A stretch of 30,973 nt of DNA from an uncultured Bacilli bacterium (GCA_934162685.1 CAKPJO010000004.1:1-30973), one strand, 5' to 3'. Shown: positions 14,801 to 22,965, numbered from the stretch's first letter. Numbers and translations: made by a program. The notes: generated from the letters alone by a model not told the origin.

Positions 14801-15463
14801 ATGGAAATAATTAAAACATCTAAAGGTAGTGTATCAGTTTTAGGTGGTAAGACTGATATGGGCAAGAGCACAATTGCTTGCTTTGACTGTGCTGAAAAAC
14901 TTCGCTCAGGAAAAAATGTAATGTTTATATCTTATGAATACTGCCAATCTATAATTTATAATAAATTAGTAACTCATTTTGGACTTAAATTCCAAGAATT
15001 ATTCAAATTAAATGTTATTGATTGCAATAACTGGGGATTTGAAATGGTTAAAAGTGCAATAAGAGTAGCTAAAGGAAATGTTGATGTTGTTTATATTGAT
15101 TATCTTGATTTATTAGCTAAAGCCGCTGACTATGAGTATACATCGATGACTATTGCTCAAAAAATGGAATTAAAACAAAGAATTTTGGCGGATTTAGCGG
15201 ACATTGCTAGTGAACTAAAAATTGAAATTATTGTATTAACAAGAATCCATTCTGGATTAGACTTAAATATGACTATTGAGTATATGAATCAAATTACCGC
15301 TGGCATTCATTCTCCAGCGCCAGTAATTAAAATGTTTATTGGAAAAGATGAAGCATTAAACCCAATCATTCATGGTAATGATATGTCACACGTCATTATT
15401 GTTGAAGGCAGTGGCTTAACTCATTTCTCATCAATAAATTTAAAACAAGCATATAAAAATTAA
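14801..15463 (+). CDS. Stand-alone DnaB-like RecA-fold ATPase
   Basis: This 220-residue protein matches only the C-terminal motor domain of replicative helicase DnaB. A P-loop GGKTDMGKST (about residues 15-24) is followed by an FISYE strand, where the Glu corresponds to the catalytic SLE of DnaB. Walker B is VVYIDYLDLL, and the LADLADIASELKIEIIVLTR segment matches the DnaB region ending in ALSQLSR. The N-terminal helical domain and linker of DnaB are absent, and the last third lacks the DnaB KNRNG-type arginine finger region. It may be an ATPase that has lost helicase function, a regulator, or a phage-derived relic. It has its own promoter and a CAAGGGAG ribosome site. Confidence 0.7.
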   Translation: MEIIKTSKGSVSVLGGKTDMGKSTIACFDCAEKLRSGKNVMFISYEYCQSIIYNKLVTHFGLKFQELFKLNVIDCNNWGFEMVKSAIRVAKGNVDVVYIDYLDLLAKAADYEYTSMTIAQKMELKQRILADLADIASELKIEIIVLTRIHSGLDLNMTIEYMNQITAGIHSPAPVIKMFIGKDEALNPIIHGNDMSHVIIVEGSGLTHFSSINLKQAYKN

Positions 15464-15597
15464 ACATTATAAACGATACTATAATTATTGTAATAGTGAT
15501 TAAAAATAACTTTGCAAATTAATTTAAAAAAAGTCGCATAAAATCAAGTTATTTTGGGAAAAATATTCATAACATAAATAACATAAAAAGTCAAGTC

Positions 15598-15626
15598 TTC
15601 ACATTTATGATATTTATTATTATGAT
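15598..15626 (+). promoter_or_regulatory. Sigma-A-type promoter of the HU gene
   Basis: TTCACA (15598-15603) and TATGAT (15621-15626) are separated by 17 bases. The preceding 130 bases are extremely AT-rich and hold nothing else that I can identify. Confidence 0.6.
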
Positions 15627-15652
15627 ATGACTATAAAATGGAGGTTTCAACA

Positions 15653-15925
15653 ATGAATAAAGTTGAATTAGCAGATTTAGTAGCAGAAAGAGCACGTTTA
15701 ACAAAGAAAGATGCCACAGTTGCAGTTGACGCTCTTTTTGATGGTATTATTGAAGCATTAGTAAAAGGAGAAGAAGTTCGCGTTGCTGGTTTTGGTACTG
15801 TTGAAGTTAAAGAACGTAAACCTCGTCAAGGCGTAAATCCTTCTACTGGCGAAAAAATGATTATCCCTGCTGCAAAAGTTGTAGGTTTCAAAGCTGCTAA
15901 AGCTTTAAAAGACAAAATTCAATAA
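15653..15925 (+). CDS. hup: DNA-binding protein HU
   Basis: HU is a dimeric histone-like protein that bends and compacts DNA. The 90-residue sequence shows the full family pattern: MNKVELADLVAERA, the LFDGIIEALVKGEEVRVAGFGTVEVKER core, and the beta-arm RKPRQGVNPSTGEKM with its conserved Pro at the tip, ending in a basic AAKALKDKI helix. ATG 15653 with GGAGG 8 bases upstream is the start; an in-frame ATG at 15638 overlaps that site. The gene has a promoter and a strong terminator, so it is a single-gene unit. In B. subtilis the homologue hbs lies beside spoIVA, from which it is separated here. Confidence 0.97.
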   Translation: MNKVELADLVAERARLTKKDATVAVDALFDGIIEALVKGEEVRVAGFGTVEVKERKPRQGVNPSTGEKMIIPAAKVVGFKAAKALKDKIQ

Positions 15926-15938
15926 TTAGTCTTTAGTT

Positions 15939-15964
15939 AAAAGGAGAAATATCTCCTTTTTTTT
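15939..15964 (+). terminator. Terminator after HU
   Basis: AGGAGA (15942-15947) pairs with TCTCCT (15952-15957) around a 4-nt loop, with flanking A-run and T-run of eight. Confidence 0.92.
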
Positions 15965-15994
15965 GTGCATATTGTTATATAGGTGATTAATATT

Positions 15995-16639
15995 ATGAAA
16001 CTTATATTACAAGGCTATAGTGGTAAAATGGGAGAAGTAGTTTATAACTATTTAAAAACTAAAGGGCATGAATTTGTTCAATTATTAGATAAAGATAATA
16101 ACAAAATAAATTATACAAAAGTTAAGGAAAGTGAAGCTATTATCGATTTTTCTACGCCCACATCATCTTTAACTCTTTTTGAATGTGCTTTGAAATATAA
16201 AAAGCCAATGATTATCGGAACAACAGGATTTAAAGATGAAGAAATAAATTATATAAAAAATAAAAGTAAAGAAGCAGGCATTGGTGTATATTTAGTTTAT
16301 AACTTTTTAAGTAGTATTAATTTTTTAAACAAAGTAATAAAACAGTTAAGTGTGGATTCAGATTCTATTTATGTAATAGATCGCCATAACAAATCTAAAA
16401 AAGATCAACCAAGTGGCACAAGTAAATTACTTGTGAAAGGTGTGGATAAGAACAAAGTACATTTTATTTCTGAACGTTTGGATTTTTATGCTTATGAACA
16501 TAAAGTTGAAATAAATAATGAATTTGAAACTATCGAAATTATTCATAAATGTTATAATAAACTAGGATACGCTAAAGGTGTTGAAAAGGCGTTAAGAAAA
16601 ATAAACGGATTTGTTGGCACGCGTGTAATGTTAAGGTGA
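15995..16639 (+). CDS. dapB: 4-hydroxy-tetrahydrodipicolinate reductase, short form
   Basis: DapB reduces 4-hydroxy-tetrahydrodipicolinate with NAD(P)H in the diaminopimelate/lysine pathway. The Rossmann start is LILQGYSGKMG. IDFSTPTSS and IGTTGF follow, along with a variant of the dihydrodipicolinate-binding motif (HNKSKKDQPSGTSK instead of HHxxKxDAPSGTA) and a degenerate end (GYAKGVEKALRKI). At 214 residues it is clearly shorter than the usual 240-270. The start is ATG 15995, with AGGTGAT 7 bases upstream, rather than GTG 15983. The cca gene follows after four bases. Substrate use should be normal, but the divergence leaves some doubt. Confidence 0.85.
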   Translation: MKLILQGYSGKMGEVVYNYLKTKGHEFVQLLDKDNNKINYTKVKESEAIIDFSTPTSSLTLFECALKYKKPMIIGTTGFKDEEINYIKNKSKEAGIGVYLVYNFLSSINFLNKVIKQLSVDSDSIYVIDRHNKSKKDQPSGTSKLLVKGVDKNKVHFISERLDFYAYEHKVEINNEFETIEIIHKCYNKLGYAKGVEKALRKINGFVGTRVMLR

Positions 16640-16643
16640 TAAA

Positions 16644-17315
16644 ATGGATTTAATTGAATTAATAAAAGAACTAAATAAGTTGTTTAATACATATGATTTT
16701 CATGTTTACGCTGTTGGAGGCACAGTACGTGATTATTTGTTAAAACGTGAATTAAAGGATTTTGATTTTGCCACTGATGCTAAACCAGAAGATATGAAAT
16801 ATATTCTCGAAAACTATAATGATATCTTTTTAAAATATGGAGTAATGATTTATCGATTTCACGATATTAAATGTGAAATTACTTCTTTTCGAGAAGAAAA
16901 AAAATATTTAGATAGTAGACATCCAAAAGAAATAACATTTGTAAATGACATGTCTATTGACTATAAAAGAAGAGATTTTACTATCAATGCTTTATATATG
17001 GATGAAAAAGGTAAAGTATATGATTTTTGTGATGGTTTTGCTGATTTGAATAATAAAATTATAAGAGTAATTGGTGATATTGATACGCGAATGAAAGAAG
17101 ATCCATTAAGAATATTAAGAGCAATTAGATTTTCTATGAGTTTAGGATTTGAATTAGAACCATTGTTAAAGGATTATATCATTAACAATTTAGATTTACT
17201 TAATAATTTGAATATTGACAAAATAAAACAAGAAATTAGTAAGATGAAAAAAATCAATAAAGAAGAAACAGAAAAAATTATCATAGAATACCATATAAAT
17301 AGGTTTATAAGTTAA
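16644..17315 (+). CDS. cca: Minimal CCA-adding tRNA nucleotidyltransferase
   Basis: The protein belongs to the class II CCA-adding/poly(A) polymerase family, which completes the 3' CCA of tRNAs. Motif A (VGGTVRDYLL with DFDFAT metal ligands), motif B (RRDFTINALY), motif C (the segment at RVIGDIDTR) and motif D (EDPLRILRAIRF) are intact, and a motif E-like LNIDKIKQEISKM follows. It then ends after 223 residues, where bacterial enzymes usually run to about 380-410 and carry neck, body and tail domains that grip the tRNA. There is no room for these before dnaD. Whether it adds full CCA or only part cannot be told. In B. subtilis cca also lies downstream of dapB. Confidence 0.85.
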   Translation: MDLIELIKELNKLFNTYDFHVYAVGGTVRDYLLKRELKDFDFATDAKPEDMKYILENYNDIFLKYGVMIYRFHDIKCEITSFREEKKYLDSRHPKEITFVNDMSIDYKRRDFTINALYMDEKGKVYDFCDGFADLNNKIIRVIGDIDTRMKEDPLRILRAIRFSMSLGFELEPLLKDYIINNLDLLNNLNIDKIKQEISKMKKINKEETEKIIIEYHINRFIS

Positions 17316-17355
17316 GTACGATATGATAAGATATTGTTAGTTTGGTGGTGTATGT

Positions 17356-18015
17356 ATGGCAAACGATTTTAATGCAATTAATTTTGAATATTTGCTTATT
17401 GAGCATTATAAAGATTTAAATATAAAAGAAGAAGAATTAGCGGTTATTTTAGTAGTTAATCATTTATTAAAACAACATAATGATATTATTACTGCGGAAG
17501 ATTTATCTTTTAAAATGAATTTAGATAGCAAAAGAATAGATGATATTTTATCTAATTTGGTAACTAAAAATATTGTTGATTTGGTATTTGATAAAAAAGG
17601 TGGCAAACTTTCTTTGTCTCCTTTAAAAAATAAATTATTCCAACAATTTAAACTTGATATCTATAAAGAAGAAGAACGCCAAAATGAAAATGTTCAAGAA
17701 ATGGCACAAAATGTGTATGCTGTTTTTGAAAAAGAATTAAAGAGAACTTTATCTCCTTTAGAAGTATCAAGAATTCAAGAATGGTTTTCCACAAATAACG
17801 ATGAAGATATCATTAATGCAATTAAAGATTTAAAAGTTTCTAATAAAAAAGTTAGTATCCGTGCTGTGGACAAAATTTTACTTGCAAAAGCAAAAGCTAC
17901 GGAAATTAGCCAAGAAGGTGTTACCGCCATTAATGAAAAATGGAATAAAAATTTAGAAGAAACTATTAAAATTGCTAAAACAAAGTGGCTTGATGATGAC
18001 GATGACAAAGAATAA
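17356..18015 (+). CDS. dnaD: Replication initiation protein DnaD
   Basis: DnaD takes part in assembling the primosome at oriC and at restarting forks in low-GC Gram-positives. The 219-residue protein has an N-terminal winged-helix oligomerisation domain (about 1-100, NFEYLLIEHYKDLNIKEEE) and the C-terminal DnaD/DnaB_2 domain (about 120-200, YAVFEKELKRTLSPLEVSRI and the WNKN segment matching the YxxxIL-type motif region). The tail is very acidic (WLDDDDDKE). TGGTGGTG precedes the start. nth follows with a short overlap, the same dnaD-nth pair as in B. subtilis. Confidence 0.92.
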   Translation: MANDFNAINFEYLLIEHYKDLNIKEEELAVILVVNHLLKQHNDIITAEDLSFKMNLDSKRIDDILSNLVTKNIVDLVFDKKGGKLSLSPLKNKLFQQFKLDIYKEEERQNENVQEMAQNVYAVFEKELKRTLSPLEVSRIQEWFSTNNDEDIINAIKDLKVSNKKVSIRAVDKILLAKAKATEISQEGVTAINEKWNKNLEETIKIAKTKWLDDDDDKE

Positions 18016-18640
18016 AGAAATTATTGATTATTTGGGTGAGTTATTCCCTAATGCGGGTTGCGAATTAATGTATCATAACGATTATGAATTATTAATCGCA
18101 ATTATTTTATCTGCCCAATGTACAGATAAAAGAGTAAATATTGTTACAGAAAAAATGTTTAGCAAATATCATACGATTTATGATGTTTATCACGCTTCAC
18201 TAGAAGAAATTGAAGAAGACATTAAGTCAGTTGGCTTATATAAAAATAAATCTAAATCTATTAAAGAGGCTATTAAAATCATTGTTGAGCAGTATGATGG
18301 TAAAGTTCCACACGATAAACAAGACTTAATATCTTTGCCAGGCGTTGGAAATAAAACCGCAAATGTCTTCCGTGCTGAATATTTGAAAGAACCAGAAATT
18401 GCGGTAGATACTCATGTAAGTCGTGTATCAAAAAGATTGGGCTTTGCTAAAAATAATGATTCGGTTGAAACTATTGAAAAGAAATTAAGAAAAGCATTTG
18501 ATAAATCAGAATATATTAAAGTCCATCATTTATTTATTCATTTTGGTAGATACTTTTGTAAAGCAATTAATCCTAATTGCTCAGAGTGCAAGTTAAAAGA
18601 TTTCTGCCGATTCTATAACCATAAAAATATCCGCAAATGA
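18002..18640 (+). CDS. nth: Endonuclease III (DNA glycosylase/AP lyase)
   Basis: Nth removes oxidised pyrimidines and cleaves the abasic site. The 212-residue protein has the helix-hairpin-helix LPGVGNKTANV with catalytic Lys, VDTHVSRVSKRLG with catalytic Asp, and the [4Fe-4S] ligands in C-x6-C-x2-C-x5-C near the C-terminus. ATG 18002 aligns best with known Nth starts; ATGs at 17993 and 17996 and a TTG further up are alternatives. It overlaps dnaD by 14 bases. Its last 48 bases overlap the end of the convergent PBP gene, so both strands encode protein there. Confidence 0.96.
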   Translation: MTKNKEIIDYLGELFPNAGCELMYHNDYELLIAIILSAQCTDKRVNIVTEKMFSKYHTIYDVYHASLEEIEEDIKSVGLYKNKSKSIKEAIKIIVEQYDGKVPHDKQDLISLPGVGNKTANVFRAEYLKEPEIAVDTHVSRVSKRLGFAKNNDSVETIEKKLRKAFDKSEYIKVHHLFIHFGRYFCKAINPNCSECKLKDFCRFYNHKNIRK

Positions 18641-20929
18641 GAGATCTTTTTTCTCATAACTAGGGTAAATATATAAATATTCAATATTAGAAAAATCTAT
18701 TGGTATAGTTATTTTTTTGTCTATAGAAAATAACTTTTCTTCTTCGGATTCATATTCTTTATAAGTGATACGATAACCAGCAATTCCGAATATTTTTTGG
18801 TAATCAAAAGGAAGTTCAATATTTTCTTCAGTTATTATTTCTAATTCTAATTCGTTAGTCATAATGTATGTTTTAACTTGAATTATATTTGGCAAAGTAG
18901 GATCAGGTAGAACTTTATCTGGAACATTATCTATATCAAAAATACCATTAATTATATAAGAAGAAGGAATATATTGATTAGCAAGGTAATATCCATCTGC
19001 TCCTTTTACGACATTTATATTGATAAGTCCATCTGGTCTAGTTAAAGATAAATTGTTTTTTAGATTAATATGTTCCATGACAGTTTTAAATATTTTTTTA
19101 GGAATTAATCTTCGCTCATCATTTTTTCCAAAATAATCTTTATAGTTAATTCTTGGTATATCCCATCCTGACCAAACAGCCATAGTATAATAAGGAGAAA
19201 AACCCGCTAACCAAGTATCCTTATCAGCATAACTTGGATAATGCAAGACTTTTGCTTGCATTTCATCATATGCATTAGTACCGGTTTTAGCTCCAATTTC
19301 TATACCTTTGATATTAACAAAGCCAATATTATAATAATTTTCTTTTACAATATTTACTAAAGAAGATGCTACTTTATAAGCCGCTTTACTTGAAATGATT
19401 TTTATTGGAGAGATTTCTCTTTCATATATTACTTCTTTGGTATTAGCATCTACAATTTTAGAAATTGTACTTGGCTTAAGATATTGACCATTTTTTGCTA
19501 ACATGGCGTAGGCGCCTGCTAATTGATTGGTGCTAACGCCATAACTCATTCCGCCAATTCCGTAAGAATAAGAAAAAGGTCCTTCATCCATCATGTTAAT
19601 AGAATTTAAATACTTTATACAATTTTCAATTCCTATTTTATTAATGACTTTTTCTAAAGTGTATAAAGCGCAAGTGTTTTTAGAGTAGCCTAAGGCTTCT
19701 TGCATTGAAAGGAAGCCGGCATAATTTTTATCCGCATTTTGTATAGTTTTATTACTATTAGGATAAGTATAAGGTTCATCTTTAATTGATGTGGCGTTTG
19801 TATAATTTAAATATTCACTAGCCAATACATATTCAAATATGGGTTTCATAGTAGAAGCTGGTTGCCTAACCATTGAATAAGCACGATTATATAAATGTGA
19901 GCCATGATAATTTCTTCCACCAATAACGCCGCTTATTGAAAAATTGTTGTTATCGATGATTGTAGCCGCAATTTGTTGTGTTTCATCTTTAAAATCTATT
20001 ATTTGTCCTTCTTGAATTTGATCTAAATATGATTGCAATGATGTATCTAAATAAGTATAAATCTCTAATTTGTCGGTAATAGGATTTTTACCTGTTAACT
20101 CTTCTACTTCAAGATAAACCATATCTAAGTAACTTTGAAAACGATATGTTGGTTCTTTTTGATCTTTGTCGATTTTTATTAATGAAGAAACATGTATATT
20201 TTTGCTAACATTATATTCAATGTCACTAATATAACCATCTTCATACATATTTTTAAGTACTAAATTTTTTCTGTTATTAGCGCGTTCTGGATATTTAATA
20301 GGGTTATAGTAACTAGCGGATTTAACTAAACCCACTAATAAAGCCATTTCTGGCAAAGAAAGTTCACTTAATTCTTTATGAAAATATCTCCTAGAAGCAT
20401 AAACAACACCAGGGGTGGTTTGTTCAAAATATACACTATTAAAGTATAAAGCTAATATATCTTCTTTGCTCATCTCTTTTTCTAAAGATAAAGCCAAGTA
20501 TGCTTCTTGGATTTTTCTTTTATATGTTTGCTCATTTGTTAGAAGAGTATTTTTTATTAATTGTTGAGTAAGAGTGGAACCACCATGTTTAGAAGAAGAA
20601 AACATGTTATGAATAAATGCCTCTAGCGTTCTTTTAGCATCTATGCCTTTATGAGAAAAGAAGCCTTTATCTTCGATACTAACAAGAGCGTTAACAAGCA
20701 TAGGCGGTATTTCTTCATAAGCAACATACTCTTTTTTGTCTTTGCCAATTACTTCAATTAATGTTTTGTTTTTATCATAAATTGTGGAAAATGTTGGACT
20801 TTTTAATTTTTCAATGCTTCTTACTTTTACGCCATTAAGTGCATAGCAAACATACCCGATAGTAACGGATGTCATTATAATAGTAAAAATTGATGAAATT
20901 GTAATAATTGTTTTAAATATTTTTTTCAT
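18593..20929 (-). CDS. ponA: Class A penicillin-binding protein (PBP1)
   Basis: This bifunctional enzyme polymerises lipid II into glycan strands and cross-links the peptides outside the membrane. After one membrane anchor (about residues 8-30) comes a GT51 domain with catalytic Glu in SIEDKGFFSHKG and the GGSTLTQQLIKN motif. The transpeptidase has the nucleophile in STMK, the SKN second motif and the KTGT third motif. A beta-rich C-terminal extension of about 130 residues follows. Start at 20929 is preferred: GAGG lies 9 bases upstream, while the ATG at 20944 overlaps that site. It overlaps recU by 17 bases, consistent with the recU-ponA operon of Bacillus. Total 778 residues. Confidence 0.96.
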   Translation of the reverse strand: MKKIFKTIITISSIFTIIMTSVTIGYVCYALNGVKVRSIEKLKSPTFSTIYDKNKTLIEVIGKDKKEYVAYEEIPPMLVNALVSIEDKGFFSHKGIDAKRTLEAFIHNMFSSSKHGGSTLTQQLIKNTLLTNEQTYKRKIQEAYLALSLEKEMSKEDILALYFNSVYFEQTTPGVVYASRRYFHKELSELSLPEMALLVGLVKSASYYNPIKYPERANNRKNLVLKNMYEDGYISDIEYNVSKNIHVSSLIKIDKDQKEPTYRFQSYLDMVYLEVEELTGKNPITDKLEIYTYLDTSLQSYLDQIQEGQIIDFKDETQQIAATIIDNNNFSISGVIGGRNYHGSHLYNRAYSMVRQPASTMKPIFEYVLASEYLNYTNATSIKDEPYTYPNSNKTIQNADKNYAGFLSMQEALGYSKNTCALYTLEKVINKIGIENCIKYLNSINMMDEGPFSYSYGIGGMSYGVSTNQLAGAYAMLAKNGQYLKPSTISKIVDANTKEVIYEREISPIKIISSKAAYKVASSLVNIVKENYYNIGFVNIKGIEIGAKTGTNAYDEMQAKVLHYPSYADKDTWLAGFSPYYTMAVWSGWDIPRINYKDYFGKNDERRLIPKKIFKTVMEHINLKNNLSLTRPDGLININVVKGADGYYLANQYIPSSYIINGIFDIDNVPDKVLPDPTLPNIIQVKTYIMTNELELEIITEENIELPFDYQKIFGIAGYRITYKEYESEEEKLFSIDKKITIPIDFSNIEYLYIYPSYEKKDLSFADIFMVIESAEIF

Positions 20930-21512
20930 GGAAATATGCCTCATCGATTGCTTTTAAAATCTCTAATCTTGGCATATAACCTTGTTCTACTTTAACACCA
21001 TTTTCAAAAATAAATGTGGTTGGAATTGATGCGCGTTCATGATTATTAAAAAAATCAATGACAAAAGAAGCGTCTAATAAATAGACAACATCTAATGCTT
21101 CAAAACAAATAATAAAGAAGGCAATTCCCCCGTGTTTTAAAACTTTTTCTAAGTGGCGAATTTGGTGAGCAGTGATATTATGAAGTGGTAATGATGTTTT
21201 ATTTTTGGTGTTTTTGGCCTCAAAATCAATATATTTTCCGCGGTAAACACCATTATAGTCAGTTGTGGATTGCTTTTCAAAATAAGCGTCAGTAATTCGT
21301 GCACCCTTTGAATAATCAACATGGACAACATTAATCGGCGTAGGCCTTTTAGTGATAGCCGCTAATTGATGGTCATCAAAATAATCCAGTGACATATTGA
21401 TGTCATTTTCAAAATCCATACCACGATTTTTATAAGTGATATTGCTTTTTTGATTTTTAACTATGTTTTTATTAATAATTTCTGGCCTTTTTCCAAAAGG
21501 ATAGTTAATCAT
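20913..21512 (-). CDS. recU: Holliday junction resolvase RecU
   Basis: RecU cuts four-way junctions during recombinational repair and chromosome segregation in low-GC Gram-positives. The 199-residue protein has the N-terminal NRGMDFENDIN segment, then ITDAYFEKQSTTDYNGVYRG, the nuclease core YIDFEAKNTKNKTSLPLHNI with metal-binding Asp, Glu and Lys, and the HQIRHL motif. Start: ATG 21512 after GAGGTGAT; the longer frame to 21536 lacks a separate site. Its end overlaps the PBP gene, giving translational coupling between wall synthesis and recombination genes as in B. subtilis. Confidence 0.96.
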   Translation of the reverse strand: MINYPFGKRPEIINKNIVKNQKSNITYKNRGMDFENDINMSLDYFDDHQLAAITKRPTPINVVHVDYSKGARITDAYFEKQSTTDYNGVYRGKYIDFEAKNTKNKTSLPLHNITAHQIRHLEKVLKHGGIAFFIICFEALDVVYLLDASFVIDFFNNHERASIPTTFIFENGVKVEQGYMPRLEILKAIDEAYFHEKNI

Positions 21513-21553
21513 AATATCACCTCGCTTATATGCCACTGTTAGTTTGGACTTAT

Positions 21554-22279
21554 TTATTTAATATAATTACGAACATTTTCTTTAAATTCTTCTGAAGTAA
21601 CATCTTCACCATCAATTAATTTAATAATTGCATTATGAATTGGTTCAGGAAAGTGACGCATTGCACGTAAGACTTTTAAATATTCTTCGTAGATTTTTTC
21701 ATCTGATTTAAGTACTACTTTATAAAGCAACATCAAATCTTTTGCATCATTTAATGGATCGTGGGCGCGTCCAATTGGTTCGATTCCAAATAGTTTTAAA
21801 TAGTTTAAAAGTGAATAAGGATTTCCTTTGTCATCTTTGACGTATTGTGATAATACCATTGACATATCGATATTACTATGACAGATATGATGGACAGCAT
21901 CTTTATCAGCATCTGGTGAAGCTTCTAATGATTTAGCAAAGATACGTAAATCATGATTTCCAAAAGTCATAAAAGCCATCTTACGGAAAGATGGTCCACA
22001 ATATTTTTTTATTTTTTCAATTGCTTCTTTGTAGCTTATTCCTTTTTCACTTATGATTTTTTGATTTATTCCAGTTAATTCTTCTACAAATTTTCCGATA
22101 GAACCAACTGGCTTAACATATTCTTTTATACCTGGGTATATTTTTTTGATTTTATAATTTCGATCTAAATCCACTTTTACCGCTCCGAAAGCAATCATTT
22201 CGTGGGTGAATTGTGTTCCTTCTAAATCAATAAATAAGATGTGACGTCTGTTGTTTAACAATTTTAATAAGCTTTTCAT
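21554..22279 (-). CDS. DEDDh-type 3'-5' exonuclease (DnaQ/RNase T superfamily)
   Basis: The 241-residue protein has the four acidic residues and His of the DEDDh exonuclease fold: FIDLEGTQ (Asp, Glu), TFGNHDLRIF (Asp) and the H-D-x3-DA pattern in AHDPLNDAKDL. The general plan fits proofreading subunits, RNase T-like enzymes and the KapD-like proteins of Bacillus. The substrate (DNA or RNA) cannot be chosen from sequence. It lies upstream of recU with a 41-base gap on the same strand. Start: ATG 22279 after GAGGTTAT. A C-terminal helical region of about 55 residues extends beyond the nuclease core. Confidence 0.87.
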   Translation of the reverse strand: MKSLLKLLNNRRHILFIDLEGTQFTHEMIAFGAVKVDLDRNYKIKKIYPGIKEYVKPVGSIGKFVEELTGINQKIISEKGISYKEAIEKIKKYCGPSFRKMAFMTFGNHDLRIFAKSLEASPDADKDAVHHICHSNIDMSMVLSQYVKDDKGNPYSLLNYLKLFGIEPIGRAHDPLNDAKDLMLLYKVVLKSDEKIYEEYLKVLRAMRHFPEPIHNAIIKLIDGEDVTSEEFKENVRNYIK

Positions 22280-22342
22280 AGTATAACCTCGTTAATAGTA
22301 TAGCATTTAAAAATAAATAGTCCATTTAAAACAAAATATGTA

Positions 22343-22389
22343 ACCGAAATAAAACGATTTCATATAAATAAGTGAACTAAATTTAGTTC
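22343..22389 (+). promoter_or_regulatory. Upstream region of the Cys-rich protein: palindrome and possible sigma-K-like element
   Basis: GAACTAAATTTAGTTC (22374-22389) is a perfect 16-bp palindrome ending 22 bases before the start codon. Just upstream, AC (22343-22344), 16 bases and CATATAAAT (22361-22369) resemble the AC-N16/17-CATANNNTA mother-cell promoter with one mismatch. The palindrome is certain; the promoter is speculative. Confidence 0.35.
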
Positions 22390-22411
22390 GAAAATGTAGG
22401 TGAAAGTTATT

Positions 22412-22936
22412 ATGTTTTGTTGCAATCGCTTTTTTAATTTAAATACTAGTTGTTTGCCTACCTGTACATCCACTTGTGGCCCTACAGTAGTGGTTACTTG
22501 TAATGATTGTTGTGCTCGTGTATGTTCAAATGTTACATTTACAGTAACAATTACTAACACCGCAACATGCACAATCAATTGTGCTTCATTGCATGTTTTA
22601 TTACCACGTGCTTTTTGCTTCAATAGAGGAACAGTTACAGTTAATGGAACAACACAAGAAGACACAGTACCAGAGTGTATTAACATTGGTACAATCGAAC
22701 CATCCGCAACAGTAACTGTTACATATCGAGTTACTATTATGGAATGCAAACGTTACACATACACCAAAGCAATTTTGCGTGGAGCGGTTTGTTGTTGCTG
22801 TGAAAATAAAAATGTTTGTATACCATCAAACAACTGCTGTTTACAAGTATGTTGCTGCTGTGGAAATTCAACAACCACAGGAACAACTCCAACAACACCA
22901 GAGACTCCTAACCCGGGTACCACTGAAGGTAACTAG
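22412..22936 (+). CDS. Cysteine-rich DUF11-like structural protein
   Basis: The 174-residue protein contains 25 cysteines. They include an N-terminal CC, several spaced singles and pairs, and two CCCC runs in the last third. The middle (about residues 30-120) reads like a beta-sandwich of the DUF11/conserved-repeat type (VTFTVTITNTA, then G(T)VTVNG and IGTIEPSATVTVTYRV). The tail is rich in Thr, Pro and Asn. There is no signal peptide, sorting motif or membrane helix, so it probably acts in the cytoplasm or mother cell. High cysteine content with a repeat-like fold suggests a cross-linked structural layer, possibly spore coat, but this is inferred. Start ATG 22412 has AGGTGA 8 bases upstream. 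Confidence 0.75.
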   Translation: MFCCNRFFNLNTSCLPTCTSTCGPTVVVTCNDCCARVCSNVTFTVTITNTATCTINCASLHVLLPRAFCFNRGTVTVNGTTQEDTVPECINIGTIEPSATVTVTYRVTIMECKRYTYTKAILRGAVCCCCENKNVCIPSNNCCLQVCCCCGNSTTTGTTPTTPETPNPGTTEGN

Positions 22937-22965
22937 TTCAATAGTTTAGTCTTTATTCAAATAGT

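Noticed and set aside
18637..18657. Hairpin ATGAGA/TCTCAT as nth terminator
   Set aside because: The stem has only six weak pairs, no U-run after it, and lies inside the PBP coding sequence.
22360..22749. 129-residue minus-strand frame opposite the Cys-rich gene
   Set aside because: Val/Thr-rich antisense of the Thr-rich coding strand; no ribosome site, and the plus-strand gene has one.
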